A DNA stretch of 64,000 nt from Trebonia sp963759545. Lineage in GTDB: Bacteria; Actinomycetota; Actinomycetes; Streptosporangiales; Streptosporangiaceae. Numbering within the stretch: position 1 is the stretch's first letter; each line of letters starts with the position of its first letter. The translations under genes and the position numbers were made by a program. The DNA lies in assembly GCA_963759545.1 (NCBI GenBank), contig CAVXAB010000017.1, forward strand, positions 62,001 to 126,000, given 5' to 3'. This document shows positions 31,428-39,154 of the stretch, one piece after another. A model generated the notes under the pieces. That model was not told where the DNA came from. It worked only from the letters and a program-made list of their open reading frames with translations, and did no database searches.

Positions 31428-34145
31428 GGCGGCGGCGCCAGCCTTGGTCAAGGCGTGACCAGGGCCTTGTCCTGGCCGTCGCGGTGACGGCGCGAGCAGC
31501 CCGAGGGCACGCGCCTGTTCGACTGCCTCGTGGCGGCGGTGCGCGCCGAGCTTGTCGTACAGGTGGCGCAGGTGAGTCTTGACCGTGTTCACCGACAGGT
31601 ACATCTCATCGGCGATCTCCGGTGTGGAGAGCTTGGTGGGCAGGTAGCGCAGGACACGGGCCTCGGCGTGGCTGAGCGGCTCGCGCAGGCGCCGCGGTCC
31701 TGACGGCTGCGAGCCTGGCTCACTCCCGGCGAGCACGTTGAGGATCTCCGCGATCAGGCCGGCGTGCGCGGTGCCATGCCGGCGATGGCGATCGAGCAGT
31801 TCCGGCGCGGGATCGTACAAGAACGGGAAGAGCAGGCTCTCTGGCGCGGCCCGGTCAAGAGCCCGCTCGAGTGCTCGCCTCGCGGCGCCCGCGTCGCCGA
31901 GCGCGTCGCAGGCGATCGCCTGGAGCAGGAACGCCTGGACCTCCCAGAGATGGGCGTCTCGCAGTGGCACCGAGCCGTCGGTGACCGGCGCGAGCACGGC
32001 GGTCGCGGCCTTCGGGTCGTTCTTGGCGAGCCGGAGCGACGCCTCGGCGATGCGTGTCTCGGCCCGTTCCCGCTCCGCCGCGTCCATGTCGGCGAGCGCT
32101 TGCTCGACGCGCTCCGTTTCGCCACAGCGGGTGAGCGTCTGCAGCAAGTGCGAGCGCAGCCGCGGCGCGAGCGTGTGCGGCATGATGAGCGACCTGGCCA
32201 GCCGGTCTGCCCGCTGGAAGGCGCGCAGTGCGGCGTCGTGACGGCCGCTCACGAACTCGAGCATGCCGCGGCCGTAGTGCAGCCGCATCCCCGCGGCCGG
32301 CTCGACCTCGGTCCTGACGGTGCGCTCGGCCTGGTCGAGCGCCCGCCCCGCTTCCTCGAGCCGTCCCTGGACGACCTTCTCCACACCGAGGGCCAGGTAG
32401 GCCAGGCCGGTGACCGGCTCATCGGCCCAGCCGTGCCGCTCGGCCAGCTCGATCGCCTGCAGGCTGCGCTGCGCCCCAAGCGGGAAGGAGCGCCAGCTCA
32501 GCAGCTGCGCCCAGTGCGCGAGGCCGGTGACCTCCAGGTAGGGCCGGCCGATCTGGCGGGCCAGGGCGACACCGTCTTCCAGGTGCCGGTCGGCCTCGTC
32601 GAGATGCGATGTCCAGACCTCGGCGATGCCGAGGTTGATCAGCGCCAGCGCCCGCAGTTCCTCGCCAAGCCCTGGCTCCGCCAGGTCCGTCGCCACCGCG
32701 GGGGCAAGCAGCCGCCGCGCCTCCTCGGCCACGGCCGTGAGGTCACCGCGCTGCCGGTTCAGGCGCAGGCGGACAACGGCGAGTACCACCTGCGCGCGCC
32801 CGCGCCGTTCCGCGGGTACCAGCTCAAGGGCCCGGCTGGAGAGAGCCAGGTACCGTTCCGCTTCCGCTAGCGATCCCCTGGCCAGCTGGTCACCGGCCAC
32901 CCGCGCGGCCAGTTCGGCATCCGCGGCGATCACGCCCGCCGGGAAGCGCGCGAGGAGCTCGTGCGCCGTGCCGCCGAGTCCGGCCAGGCCAAGGCCGATC
33001 CATTGGTCAGAAAGCACGCGGGCGGCCAGCGCCCAGTTCTCCGCCGCCTGCGCGTGCCTGACCGCCTCGACCGGATAGCCGTGTTCGGCGAACCACCCGG
33101 CGGCGGCATCGTGCAGCCCAGGCAGCTCGGCCGGCGTGCTCCCCCGCAGCTCAAGCTGCAGCAGGTCGGCGAACAGCTGGTGGTAGCGGAACCAGGACCG
33201 CCGCGCGTCAAGCGAGACGACGAAGGCGCCCGCCTCCTCGAGCTGCTGCAAGACCCGCTCACCGCCCGAGCCGCCGGTCAGCAGGTCAGCCAGTTCGCCG
33301 TTGACCCGCTCAAGTATCGAGGTCCGCAGCAACAGCCGCCTGGCCTCTTCGCCCTGCCGCTCAAGTACCTCGCACAGCAGGTACTCGGCGACCGTGCGCT
33401 CGCTGCCGCCGAACTCGGCCGCGAAGCGTTCAGGATCGGGGTGGCCGGCCAGCGACAGCGCCGCGAGCCGCAGGCCCGCCGCCCAGCCCTCGGTCCGGTC
33501 ATACAGCAGGGTCAGCGCGGCATCGGACAAGGACACTCCGGCCGCGTCAAGCACCGCGCGCGCCTCAGCCAGGGTGAACCGCAGATCGGCCGTGCGGATC
33601 TCGGTAAGCTCACCCGCCAGCCGCAGCCGGTGCAGGCCCAGCCGCAGGTCATGGCGGGTGACCAGCACAAACCGCAGGGCCGGCGGAGCGCGCATGATCA
33701 GCAGTTCCAGCTGGCTCAGCGCCTCGGCCGAGTTCAGCTCGTGCAGGTCGTCGATCACCAGCCAGACCTGGTCATCGAGCGAAGCGAGGTCTTCAAGCAG
33801 CCGCTCGACCAGCGTCCAGCCGTCCAGGCCGGGTGCGGCCGTGAGCCCGCGTACCAGCGCAGAACCGACGGCGGTGTCCCGCAGTGCGCCGGCCACCGAG
33901 ACCCAGAAGCGCTGCGGGTCACGCTCACCGGGCGCCGACACCCACGCGGCGCGCTTGGCCAGGCCGGACTCGGCGATCCAGGACCTGAGCAGCACCGTCT
34001 TTCCGCTCCCCGCCTGCGCGGACACCTGTACGACGCGCCGCGCCTTGGTCAGCCGCTCGAACAGCACGGGACGCGAGACGACTCCATCGCGGACAGCCGG
34101 GGCGGCCGGACTGTCGGCAGCCCCTGACAAGGCGGCAGGCTCCAC
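31410..34145 (-). CDS. LAL-type (MalT-like) LuxR-family transcriptional activator
   Basis: 911 residues, a STAND-class regulator. The N-terminal NTPase has Walker A QAGSGKT near residue 45, Walker B LVIDDLHEL near residue 130 and a sensor FVLVTRHDLRL. A winged-helix region and a long TPR-like helical array (about 420-790) follow, and a C-terminal LuxR helix-turn-helix (SHAEARVLRYLPTKLSTPEIADEMYLSVNTVKTHLRHLYDKL, about 835-890). Such proteins oligomerise with ATP on inducer binding and activate repeated-site promoters. The GTG start has GAGGAG upstream. The shared motif at 34216 in the divergent gap points to autoregulation and control of the MFS gene. Confidence 0.93.
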   Translation of the reverse strand: MEPAALSGAADSPAAPAVRDGVVSRPVLFERLTKARRVVQVSAQAGSGKTVLLRSWIAESGLAKRAAWVSAPGERDPQRFWVSVAGALRDTAVGSALVRGLTAAPGLDGWTLVERLLEDLASLDDQVWLVIDDLHELNSAEALSQLELLIMRAPPALRFVLVTRHDLRLGLHRLRLAGELTEIRTADLRFTLAEARAVLDAAGVSLSDAALTLLYDRTEGWAAGLRLAALSLAGHPDPERFAAEFGGSERTVAEYLLCEVLERQGEEARRLLLRTSILERVNGELADLLTGGSGGERVLQQLEEAGAFVVSLDARRSWFRYHQLFADLLQLELRGSTPAELPGLHDAAAGWFAEHGYPVEAVRHAQAAENWALAARVLSDQWIGLGLAGLGGTAHELLARFPAGVIAADAELAARVAGDQLARGSLAEAERYLALSSRALELVPAERRGRAQVVLAVVRLRLNRQRGDLTAVAEEARRLLAPAVATDLAEPGLGEELRALALINLGIAEVWTSHLDEADRHLEDGVALARQIGRPYLEVTGLAHWAQLLSWRSFPLGAQRSLQAIELAERHGWADEPVTGLAYLALGVEKVVQGRLEEAGRALDQAERTVRTEVEPAAGMRLHYGRGMLEFVSGRHDAALRAFQRADRLARSLIMPHTLAPRLRSHLLQTLTRCGETERVEQALADMDAAERERAETRIAEASLRLAKNDPKAATAVLAPVTDGSVPLRDAHLWEVQAFLLQAIACDALGDAGAARRALERALDRAAPESLLFPFLYDPAPELLDRHRRHGTAHAGLIAEILNVLAGSEPGSQPSGPRRLREPLSHAEARVLRYLPTKLSTPEIADEMYLSVNTVKTHLRHLYDKLGAHRRHEAVEQARALGLLAPSPRRPGQGPGHALTKAGAAANHPTV

Positions 34146-34215
34146 GGCGGCTCTCCTCGGCAGGCACCTGTCATAACACTACGTCTTCCATGGCCGGCGA
34201 CCGGGACTGACCGCG

Positions 34216-34246
34216 GATCACCCCGCCGTGTGACGCCGTCTCACCC
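34216..34246 (+). promoter_or_regulatory. LAL-regulon motif, site B
   Basis: Second copy of the 31-bp motif, in the gap between the divergent LAL regulator and MFS genes, 52 bases before the MFS start. GCTAGCTAA lies about 20 bases further on, as CCAGCTAAC does at site C, and may hold the -10 region. Confidence 0.7.
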
Positions 34247-34298
34247 GGCCGTCCGCGAGGTTGGTGCTAGCTAAGCCGCACACCAGAAAGGAACGGAC

Positions 34299-35546
34299 AT
34301 GACCGCCATGCAAGCTCCACGGCAAATGTCCCGCCGGCCGCTCATCGGCCAGCCGCCGCCGAACGGACGGAGACGTCAGGCAGTGCCACGGCGGACGGCG
34401 TTCTGGCTGCTGGCGCTGGTGCTGACCGTCACCATGCTCGGCACTACCCTGCCCACCCCGTTGTACGTCATCTACCAGGGACGCTGGCATTTCTCCGCGG
34501 CCATGGTGACGGTGACCTTCGCGGTCTACGCCGCGGCCGTGATCACGACGTTGCTGCTGGCCGGGAGGTCCTCGGACCAGGCCGGGCGCAGGCCCGTGCT
34601 GGCCGTGGCCCTCGGGGCCAGCGCGGTGAGCACGATCGTGTTCATCCTGGCCCCCGACGTGGGGGCGCTCATCGCGGCCAGGATCGTGTCGGGTGTGTCG
34701 GCCGGCCTGGTGACCGGCACGGCGACGGCCACGCTCACCGAACTGGCCCCGGCCTCGGCCGGCCGCCGGGTATCGCTGGTGGCCCCGGCCGCGAACATGG
34801 CGGGCCTTGGCCTGGGACCCCTGGTCTCCGGGCTGTTCGCCCAGTACGCGCCGGACCCCACGACGCTCGTGTTCGTGGTGTACCTGGCGGTGCTGGCGGT
34901 GGCGGCGCTGATCCTGCTGCTTGTCCCGGAGACGGTGCGCGTCCGCACGCGGCCGGCCCTGCGCTTCACCGGGCTTGGCGTTCCCGAGCGGGGCAGGGGC
35001 GAGTTCATCGCCGCCGGCGTGGCCGGCTTCGCCGCCTTCGCCCTGCTTGGACTGTTCACTTCCCTGGTGCCTGGCTTCATCGCGGGCGAACTGCACCAGG
35101 GCAGCCACGCCGTCCAGGGGGCCATCGTGTTCCTGCTGCTCGCGGTGGGAACCGTCACCCAGGTCGCGCTGGCGCGGTTCAGCAGCCGCCGGGTGATACT
35201 GGCCGGCCTGAGCCTGTTCGTTGCCGCGCTCGGCCTGATCGTCGCCGCCCTGGCCGAGGCCGCCATGCCCCTGTTCCTGGTGGGCACGGTCGCCGGGGGC
35301 GTGGCCTCCGGGGCCATCTTCCTCGGCAGCGTCGCCACCGCCAACCGCCTGGCGCCGGCCGGCCGGCGCGGTCAGGCCCTGTCCGCCTTCTTCGTGGCGT
35401 GCTACGCCGGCCTGATCATTCCCGTGGTCGGCGTGGGCGTGCTCTCCGCCTTCACCGGGACGTTCCCGGCCGTGCTGACCTTCTCCGTGCTGCTCGCGGC
35501 CCTTGGCCTGTTCTCAATCTCCCGCTTCGCCCGCGGTGCCCAGTGA
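34299..35546 (+). CDS. MFS exporter in the LAL regulon
   Basis: 415 residues, about 12 membrane helices after a basic 30-residue N-terminus. FWLLALVLTVTMLGTTLPTPLYVIY forms helix 1. GRSSDQAGRRPVL is the helix 2-3 loop motif and RIVSGVSAGLVTGTATATLTEL is helix 4. The pattern is that of the DHA1-type sugar/drug efflux group. A clear GAAAGGAACGG ribosome site precedes ATG 34299. The stop overlaps the next small gene (GTGA), so the two are coupled. Substrate unknown. Confidence 0.9.
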   Translation: MTAMQAPRQMSRRPLIGQPPPNGRRRQAVPRRTAFWLLALVLTVTMLGTTLPTPLYVIYQGRWHFSAAMVTVTFAVYAAAVITTLLLAGRSSDQAGRRPVLAVALGASAVSTIVFILAPDVGALIAARIVSGVSAGLVTGTATATLTELAPASAGRRVSLVAPAANMAGLGLGPLVSGLFAQYAPDPTTLVFVVYLAVLAVAALILLLVPETVRVRTRPALRFTGLGVPERGRGEFIAAGVAGFAAFALLGLFTSLVPGFIAGELHQGSHAVQGAIVFLLLAVGTVTQVALARFSSRRVILAGLSLFVAALGLIVAALAEAAMPLFLVGTVAGGVASGAIFLGSVATANRLAPAGRRGQALSAFFVACYAGLIIPVVGVGVLSAFTGTFPAVLTFSVLLAALGLFSISRFARGAQ

Positions 35547-35830
35547 GGTACCAAATCCACGTCAGGGGCCGGCTTGGCCGGACGATGCGCGCCGCGTTCC
35601 CAGCCCTGGACGCCCAGGCGCACGGCGCGGACACGGTGCTAACCGGCGTCCTGGCGGACCAGGCCGCGCTCTACGGCGTGCTGGCGCGGATCGAGGCGCT
35701 CGGTCTTGAACTGCTCGAAATCCATCGACTTCCTGACGCGGACCCGCCGCGAATCACCCGGCGGTGTGACGCCGCCTCACCCTGGCGCCAGCGACGCTGG
35801 GGCCAGCTAACAGAAGGGACAGGGACATGA
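35543..35830 (+). CDS. small conserved actinobacterial protein
   Basis: 95 residues from the GTG overlapping the MFS stop. The N-terminal 65 residues (VRYQIHVRGRLGRTMRAAFP... TVLTGVLADQAALYGVLARIEALGLELLEI) match a small actinobacterial family with an ACT-like alpha/beta pattern and no known function. The last 28 residues are basic, Arg/Trp-rich and unlike the family. They are encoded by the DNA that carries regulatory site C, so the extension may be neutral read-through into a promoter. The stop overlaps the next ATG. Confidence 0.75.
   Translation: MRYQIHVRGRLGRTMRAAFPALDAQAHGADTVLTGVLADQAALYGVLARIEALGLELLEIHRLPDADPPRITRRCDAASPWRQRRWGQLTEGTGT
35752..35782 (+). promoter_or_regulatory. LAL-regulon motif, site C
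   Basis: Third copy of the 31-bp motif, 44 bases before the VIT1/CCC1-like start and inside the 3' end of the preceding small gene. The core GTGTGA-CGCCG-(C)CTCAC is a partial inverted repeat. Confidence 0.7.
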
Positions 35831-36345
35831 CCACCGCCACCGGCGCAAGCACCTCAGCCGTCGCCGCCGACAGCCAGTCGTTCCTGCTCAAGCGGGTCCA
35901 GCCCGCGCTGAGCGGGCTGATGGACGGATCACTGTCGACCCTGGCACCGATATTCGCGGTCGTGCTAGCGACCCATCACCCGCTGACCGCGTTCTTCACC
36001 GGCGCCGCGACCGCGCTTGGCGCGGGCGTGAGCATGGCCTTCTCCGAGGGACTGTCCGACACCGGTGACCTTACCGGGCGAGGGAGCCCGATGCTGCGCG
36101 GCGCGATCACCGGCGGCGGTACGTTCGTCGGCGGCATCTTCCACACCCTGCCGTTCCTGATCCCCGGCTACGGCGCGGCGATAAGCGCCGCGATCATCGT
36201 GGTCGCCGCCGAACTGATCACCCTGGCCTACCTGCGGCACCGGTTCTTCGAGACCAGCTTCGCCAGGTCGTTCGTCGCGGTCACCGTCGGCGGGGCGATC
36301 ATCGCCTCCCTGAGCGCCGGCCTTGGCGTACTCGCGGCGGGCTGA
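35827..36345 (+). CDS. VIT1/CCC1-family membrane protein
   Basis: 172 residues with about five membrane helices, starting QSFLLKRVQPALSGLMDGSLSTLAPIFAV, the characteristic first helix of the iron/manganese VIT1/CCC1 transporter family as found in MbfA-type proteins. FFTGAATALGAGVSMAFSEGLSD carries the family's small-residue helix and acidic pair. There is no ferritin-like N-terminal domain. It may export or sequester divalent metal. An AGAAGGGACAGGGAC region precedes the ATG. Placement behind site C ties it to the LAL regulon. Confidence 0.8.
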   Translation: MTTATGASTSAVAADSQSFLLKRVQPALSGLMDGSLSTLAPIFAVVLATHHPLTAFFTGAATALGAGVSMAFSEGLSDTGDLTGRGSPMLRGAITGGGTFVGGIFHTLPFLIPGYGAAISAAIIVVAAELITLAYLRHRFFETSFARSFVAVTVGGAIIASLSAGLGVLAAG

Positions 36346-36441
36346 TCGCGTGGCCCCCGCTCCCTTACCAGTCCAGATCCACACCAATGTGGGCGCAGAA
36401 CGCGCGCTAACCACGAATGAGAAAATGACAAGGAGAACACC

Positions 36442-37509
36442 ATGACGAACTCTCTTCCCACCACTCAGCTTGGCCGGACCGGCATGCACCTGACCCGGGT
36501 CGGCTTCGGCGCCTGGGCCATCGGCGGGGGCGACTGGGCCTTCGCCTGGGGCAATCAGGACGACGCCGAGTCCGTGTCCGCCATCAGGCACGCGGTGGAG
36601 TCGGGGGTCAACTGGGTCGACACCGCCGCCGTCTACGGCCTTGGGCACTCGGAGCAGGTGGTGGCGGCCGCGCTTGCCGACCTGCCGGAGGCGGACCGGC
36701 CCTACGTCTTCACCAAGGGCGGCCTGGTCTGGGATCCGGCCGACCGCTCCGCGGCGCCCCGCCGGGTCGGCGCGCCCGCCAGCATCAGGGCCGAGGTGGA
36801 GGCCTCGCTGCGACGGCTGGGGGTCGAGCGGATCGACCTGTACCAGATGCACTGGCCGGCGGAGGACGGCACGCCGCTTGAGGAGTACTGGCAGGTCTTC
36901 GCCGACCTCAAGCGCGAGGGCAAGATCCGCGCGGCCGGGCTGTCCAACCACGGCGTCCTCCAGCTGGAGGCAGCCGAGCGGATCGGCACGGTAGACGCGG
37001 TGCAGCCGCCGTTCAGCCTGATCCACCGCGGCGCCGCCGGCGGCGTTCTGCCGTGGGCCCTGGAGCACCAGGCCGGGGTCATCGTCTACAGCCCGATGGC
37101 GTCGGGCCTGCTCACCGGCGCGTTCACCGCGGCCAGGGCGGCACGCCTTGAGCCGGGTGACTGGCGGGCAGGGCACCCCGACTTCACCGAGCCTGACCTT
37201 TCCGCCAACCTGGCCCTGGCGGAAGCGCTGCGCCCGGTCGGCGAGCGGCACGGCGTCACGCCGGCGGCGGTGGCCGTCGCCTGGACGCTGGCCTTCCCCG
37301 GAGTGACCGGCGCGATCGTCGGCGCCCGCGGCCCCCGCCAGGTCGACGGGTGGCTGCCCGCCGCGAGCCTGGAGCTGAAGGACGACGACCTGTCTGACAT
37401 CGCCGCCGCCGTCCGCGCCACCGGCGCGGGGACCGGGCCGGCGACGCCGCCGGCCGTTCGCCAGCCGGGCGCTGCCGCACCGATCCCGCAGGACCGCCCG
37501 GCCGAATGA
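36442..37509 (+). CDS. aldo/keto reductase
   Basis: 355 residues, an (alpha/beta)8 NADPH-dependent oxidoreductase of the AKR12/13-like bacterial group. The catalytic tetrad is visible: Asp and Tyr in NWVDTAAVYGLGHSE, Lys in VFTKGGLVWD and His in YQMHWP. NADP-binding residues are in the C-terminal IVGARGPRQVDGW. AAGGAGAACACC before ATG 36442 is a strong ribosome site. It lies 96 bases after the VIT1/CCC1-like gene without its own copy of the LAL motif, so it may be read from the same promoter. Confidence 0.9.
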   Translation: MTNSLPTTQLGRTGMHLTRVGFGAWAIGGGDWAFAWGNQDDAESVSAIRHAVESGVNWVDTAAVYGLGHSEQVVAAALADLPEADRPYVFTKGGLVWDPADRSAAPRRVGAPASIRAEVEASLRRLGVERIDLYQMHWPAEDGTPLEEYWQVFADLKREGKIRAAGLSNHGVLQLEAAERIGTVDAVQPPFSLIHRGAAGGVLPWALEHQAGVIVYSPMASGLLTGAFTAARAARLEPGDWRAGHPDFTEPDLSANLALAEALRPVGERHGVTPAAVAVAWTLAFPGVTGAIVGARGPRQVDGWLPAASLELKDDDLSDIAAAVRATGAGTGPATPPAVRQPGAAAPIPQDRPAE

Positions 37510-37528
37510 GCGCGCCGCCCAGCCCGCG

Positions 37529-37647
37529 ATGTTCGCCGCCCTGGCGGTGCCGAACTTCCGCCGGCACGTGCCGGTCAGGCGCTCAGCCTGACCGGCACCT
37601 GGGTGGAAACAGCCGCCCAGGCCCTGCTCGTGCTCATCGGCCACTAG
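37529..37647 (+). pseudogene. remnant of an MFS transporter gene (5' end only)
   Basis: The frame opens MFAALAVPNFRRHVP, the typical N-terminus of DHA3-type exporters. After a one-base shift near 37565-37572 it continues as GQALSLTGTWVETAAQALLVL, the standard first helix of that family, then stops at 37645. The rest of an MFS gene is absent, so this is a truncated, frameshifted relic of some 40 codons. A hairpin lies within it. Confidence 0.65.
37568..37598. terminator. hairpin downstream of the aldo/keto reductase gene
   Basis: Perfect 13-bp stem GTGCCGGTCAGGC with a five-base GCTCA loop, 58 bases after the reductase stop and inside the MFS relic. No T-run. Confidence 0.6.
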
Positions 37648-37703
37648 CCAGCCCGCGGCGGTCAGGTACCTGACTTGGTCCCGCCCGCGAGGTGAACCAC
37701 CGT

Positions 37704-38723
37704 CTAGGCCGAGGCCGCCGCGGCGGGAGCGAGGGCCCGCAGGCGGGGCAGGATCTCGCTGCCGTAGAGGCGGAGGAACCTCTCCTGGTCCGGTCCTGGC
37801 GCGTGGAAGACGAGGTGGTTGAAGCCGAGGTCAAGGTAGCTCTTGATCTTCTCAACGTGCTCGTCGGCGTCGGTGGAGACGATGAAGCGGCGCGCGGTCT
37901 GCTCGACCGAGAGATCGTCGGCCAGGCGCTGCATCTCGACCGGGTCCTCGACGCCCGCCTTCTGCTCCTGGGTCAGGCCGAGTGCGCCCCAGAAGCGGGT
38001 GGCCTCCATGGCCGCGTCGCGCTCGTAGTCGAAGGAGACCTTGACCTCGATCATTAGGTCGAGGTCGGCCACGTCGCGGCCGGCCTTCTCCGCACCCTCG
38101 CGCACCGCCGGCAGCAGCGTGTCGGTGTAAAGCTCAGGGGCCTTGCCTGAGGTGGTGATGTAGCCGTCGCCCACTCGCCCGGCGTAACGGGTCGCGGCCG
38201 GGCCCGAGCCGGCCAGGTATATCGGCACGGGCCGCTCCGGGCGGTCGTAGATCGTGGCCTTGTCGGTGTGGTAGTAGGTGCCATCGAAGGAGACCCGGTC
38301 CTCGGTCCACAACTGCCTGATGAGGCTGACGGCCTCCCGGAACCGGGCGAAGCGCTCCTTGCCGTCGGGCCACTCGATCCCCAGCGCGACCTCGTTGAGC
38401 GACTCGCCGGTCCCCATCCCAAGGACGACCCGGTCAGGGAACAGGCAGCCAAGGGTCGCGAAGGACTGGGCGACGATCCCCGGGTGGTAACGGAACGTCG
38501 GGGTCAGCACCGAGGTCCCCATGACGATCCGCTCGGTCCGTGCCCCCAGCGCCCCGAGCCACGACATGGCGAACGGGGCATGCCCGCCGTCGTGACGCCA
38601 CGGCTGCAGGTGGTCGCTGACGAACACCGAGTCAAACCCGCACTCCTCGGCCAGCACGCCGTAGCGCAGCAGCTCCGTCGGCCCGAACTGCTCGTTCGAC
38701 GCCTTGTACCCCAACTTCAGCAT
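37704..38723 (-). CDS. fgd: F420-dependent glucose-6-phosphate dehydrogenase
   Basis: 339 residues closely following mycobacterial Fgd1 throughout: LKLGYKASNEQFGPTELL, VSDHLQPWRHDGGHAPFAMSWLGALG (with the catalytic His40-type residue), GTSVLTPTFRYHPG, GMGTGESLNEVALG, SGKAPELYTDTLLPAVREGA and NHLVFHAPGPDQERFL. It oxidises glucose 6-phosphate to 6-phosphogluconolactone, reducing coenzyme F420 for F420-dependent reductases such as the LLM enzyme at 59947. It stands alone, convergent with the region of the aldo/keto reductase. Confidence 0.93.
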   Translation of the reverse strand: MLKLGYKASNEQFGPTELLRYGVLAEECGFDSVFVSDHLQPWRHDGGHAPFAMSWLGALGARTERIVMGTSVLTPTFRYHPGIVAQSFATLGCLFPDRVVLGMGTGESLNEVALGIEWPDGKERFARFREAVSLIRQLWTEDRVSFDGTYYHTDKATIYDRPERPVPIYLAGSGPAATRYAGRVGDGYITTSGKAPELYTDTLLPAVREGAEKAGRDVADLDLMIEVKVSFDYERDAAMEATRFWGALGLTQEQKAGVEDPVEMQRLADDLSVEQTARRFIVSTDADEHVEKIKSYLDLGFNHLVFHAPGPDQERFLRLYGSEILPRLRALAPAAAASA

Positions 38724-38801
38724 CGGGAAGATCTCCTCGTATGGAAGGTCGCGGCGGGGAAGGCCACGGCGGCCTCCCCCTGGTGCTTTGTCCGCCTATC
38801 T

Positions 38802-38861
38802 CTAAGACCGGAAGCGGCTGATCACTTCCTTGCCGAGCAACTCGATCTGGGCGCGATCATC
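38802..38861 (-). pseudogene. possible 3' remnant of an LLM-class oxidoreductase gene
   Basis: The 19 codons before a stop at 38802 read DDRAQIELLGKEVISRFRS, resembling the C-terminal helix of LLM-family flavin oxidoreductases. No family similarity is seen upstream, where the dispersed palindromic element begins. Short and uncertain; it could be chance. Confidence 0.3.
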
Positions 38862-38908
38862 GACCCGTCGTAGAACTCGACCGCAAGGCGGGCCGAGCCT
38901 TCGCGACG

Positions 38909-39060
38909 GGCTCGCGCGTGCCCGTTCCGTCCGGGTTGTCCAGGTGGAACCCTGGCGCGGCCCATGATCATGTGGATTCCGCAGCTTATAAGCTGCGGAA
39001 TCCACATGAAAACCGAAATCCCTGTCGATCGGGCGGCGGCCTGCGCGCGGGCGCCCTGGG
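38909..39060. repeat. dispersed palindromic element, copy 2
   Basis: Second copy of the element at 13374-13565, with the same CCGTTCCGTCCGG-TTGTCC block upstream, the palindrome, and the AAATCC-containing GC-rich tail. Here the upstream spacer is about 40 bases shorter and there are no 16-bp terminal repeats. Confidence 0.75.
38969..39008. repeat. 40-bp perfect palindrome, copy 2
   Basis: A perfect 40-bp palindrome: arms begin CATGTGGATTCCGCAGC and the centre is TTATAA. It can form a cruciform or hairpin in either strand. Copy 1 at 13482 has the same arms and a CTATTA centre, showing that the arms are conserved and the centre is freer. Confidence 0.92.
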
Positions 39061-39071
39061 AGAGGGAATTC

Positions 39072-39090
39072 AACCGGGCATCGCCCGGTT
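39072..39090. terminator. hairpin downstream of the semialdehyde dehydrogenase gene
   Basis: Perfect 8-bp stem AACCGGGC with a three-base loop, about 65 bases beyond the stop of the minus-strand dehydrogenase gene. Possible terminator. Confidence 0.45.
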
Positions 39091-39103
39091 CCGCTGGGTC
39101 ATC

Positions 39104-39139
39104 GAGCAGGTCACCGAGCAGGTCACCGAGCAGGTCACC
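39104..39139. repeat. 3 x 12-bp tandem repeat
   Basis: Three exact copies of GAGCAGGTCACC. On the plus strand it reads Glu-Gln-Val-Thr three times, but no credible gene uses it. It lies between the palindromic element and the dehydrogenase stop. Confidence 0.85.
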
Positions 39140-39154
39140 GCGACGGCACGCCAG

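Noticed and set aside
39104..39139. Three 12-bp repeats considered as a CRISPR or iteron start
   Set aside because: Contiguous without spacers, only three units and no cas or rep gene; a simple tandem repeat.
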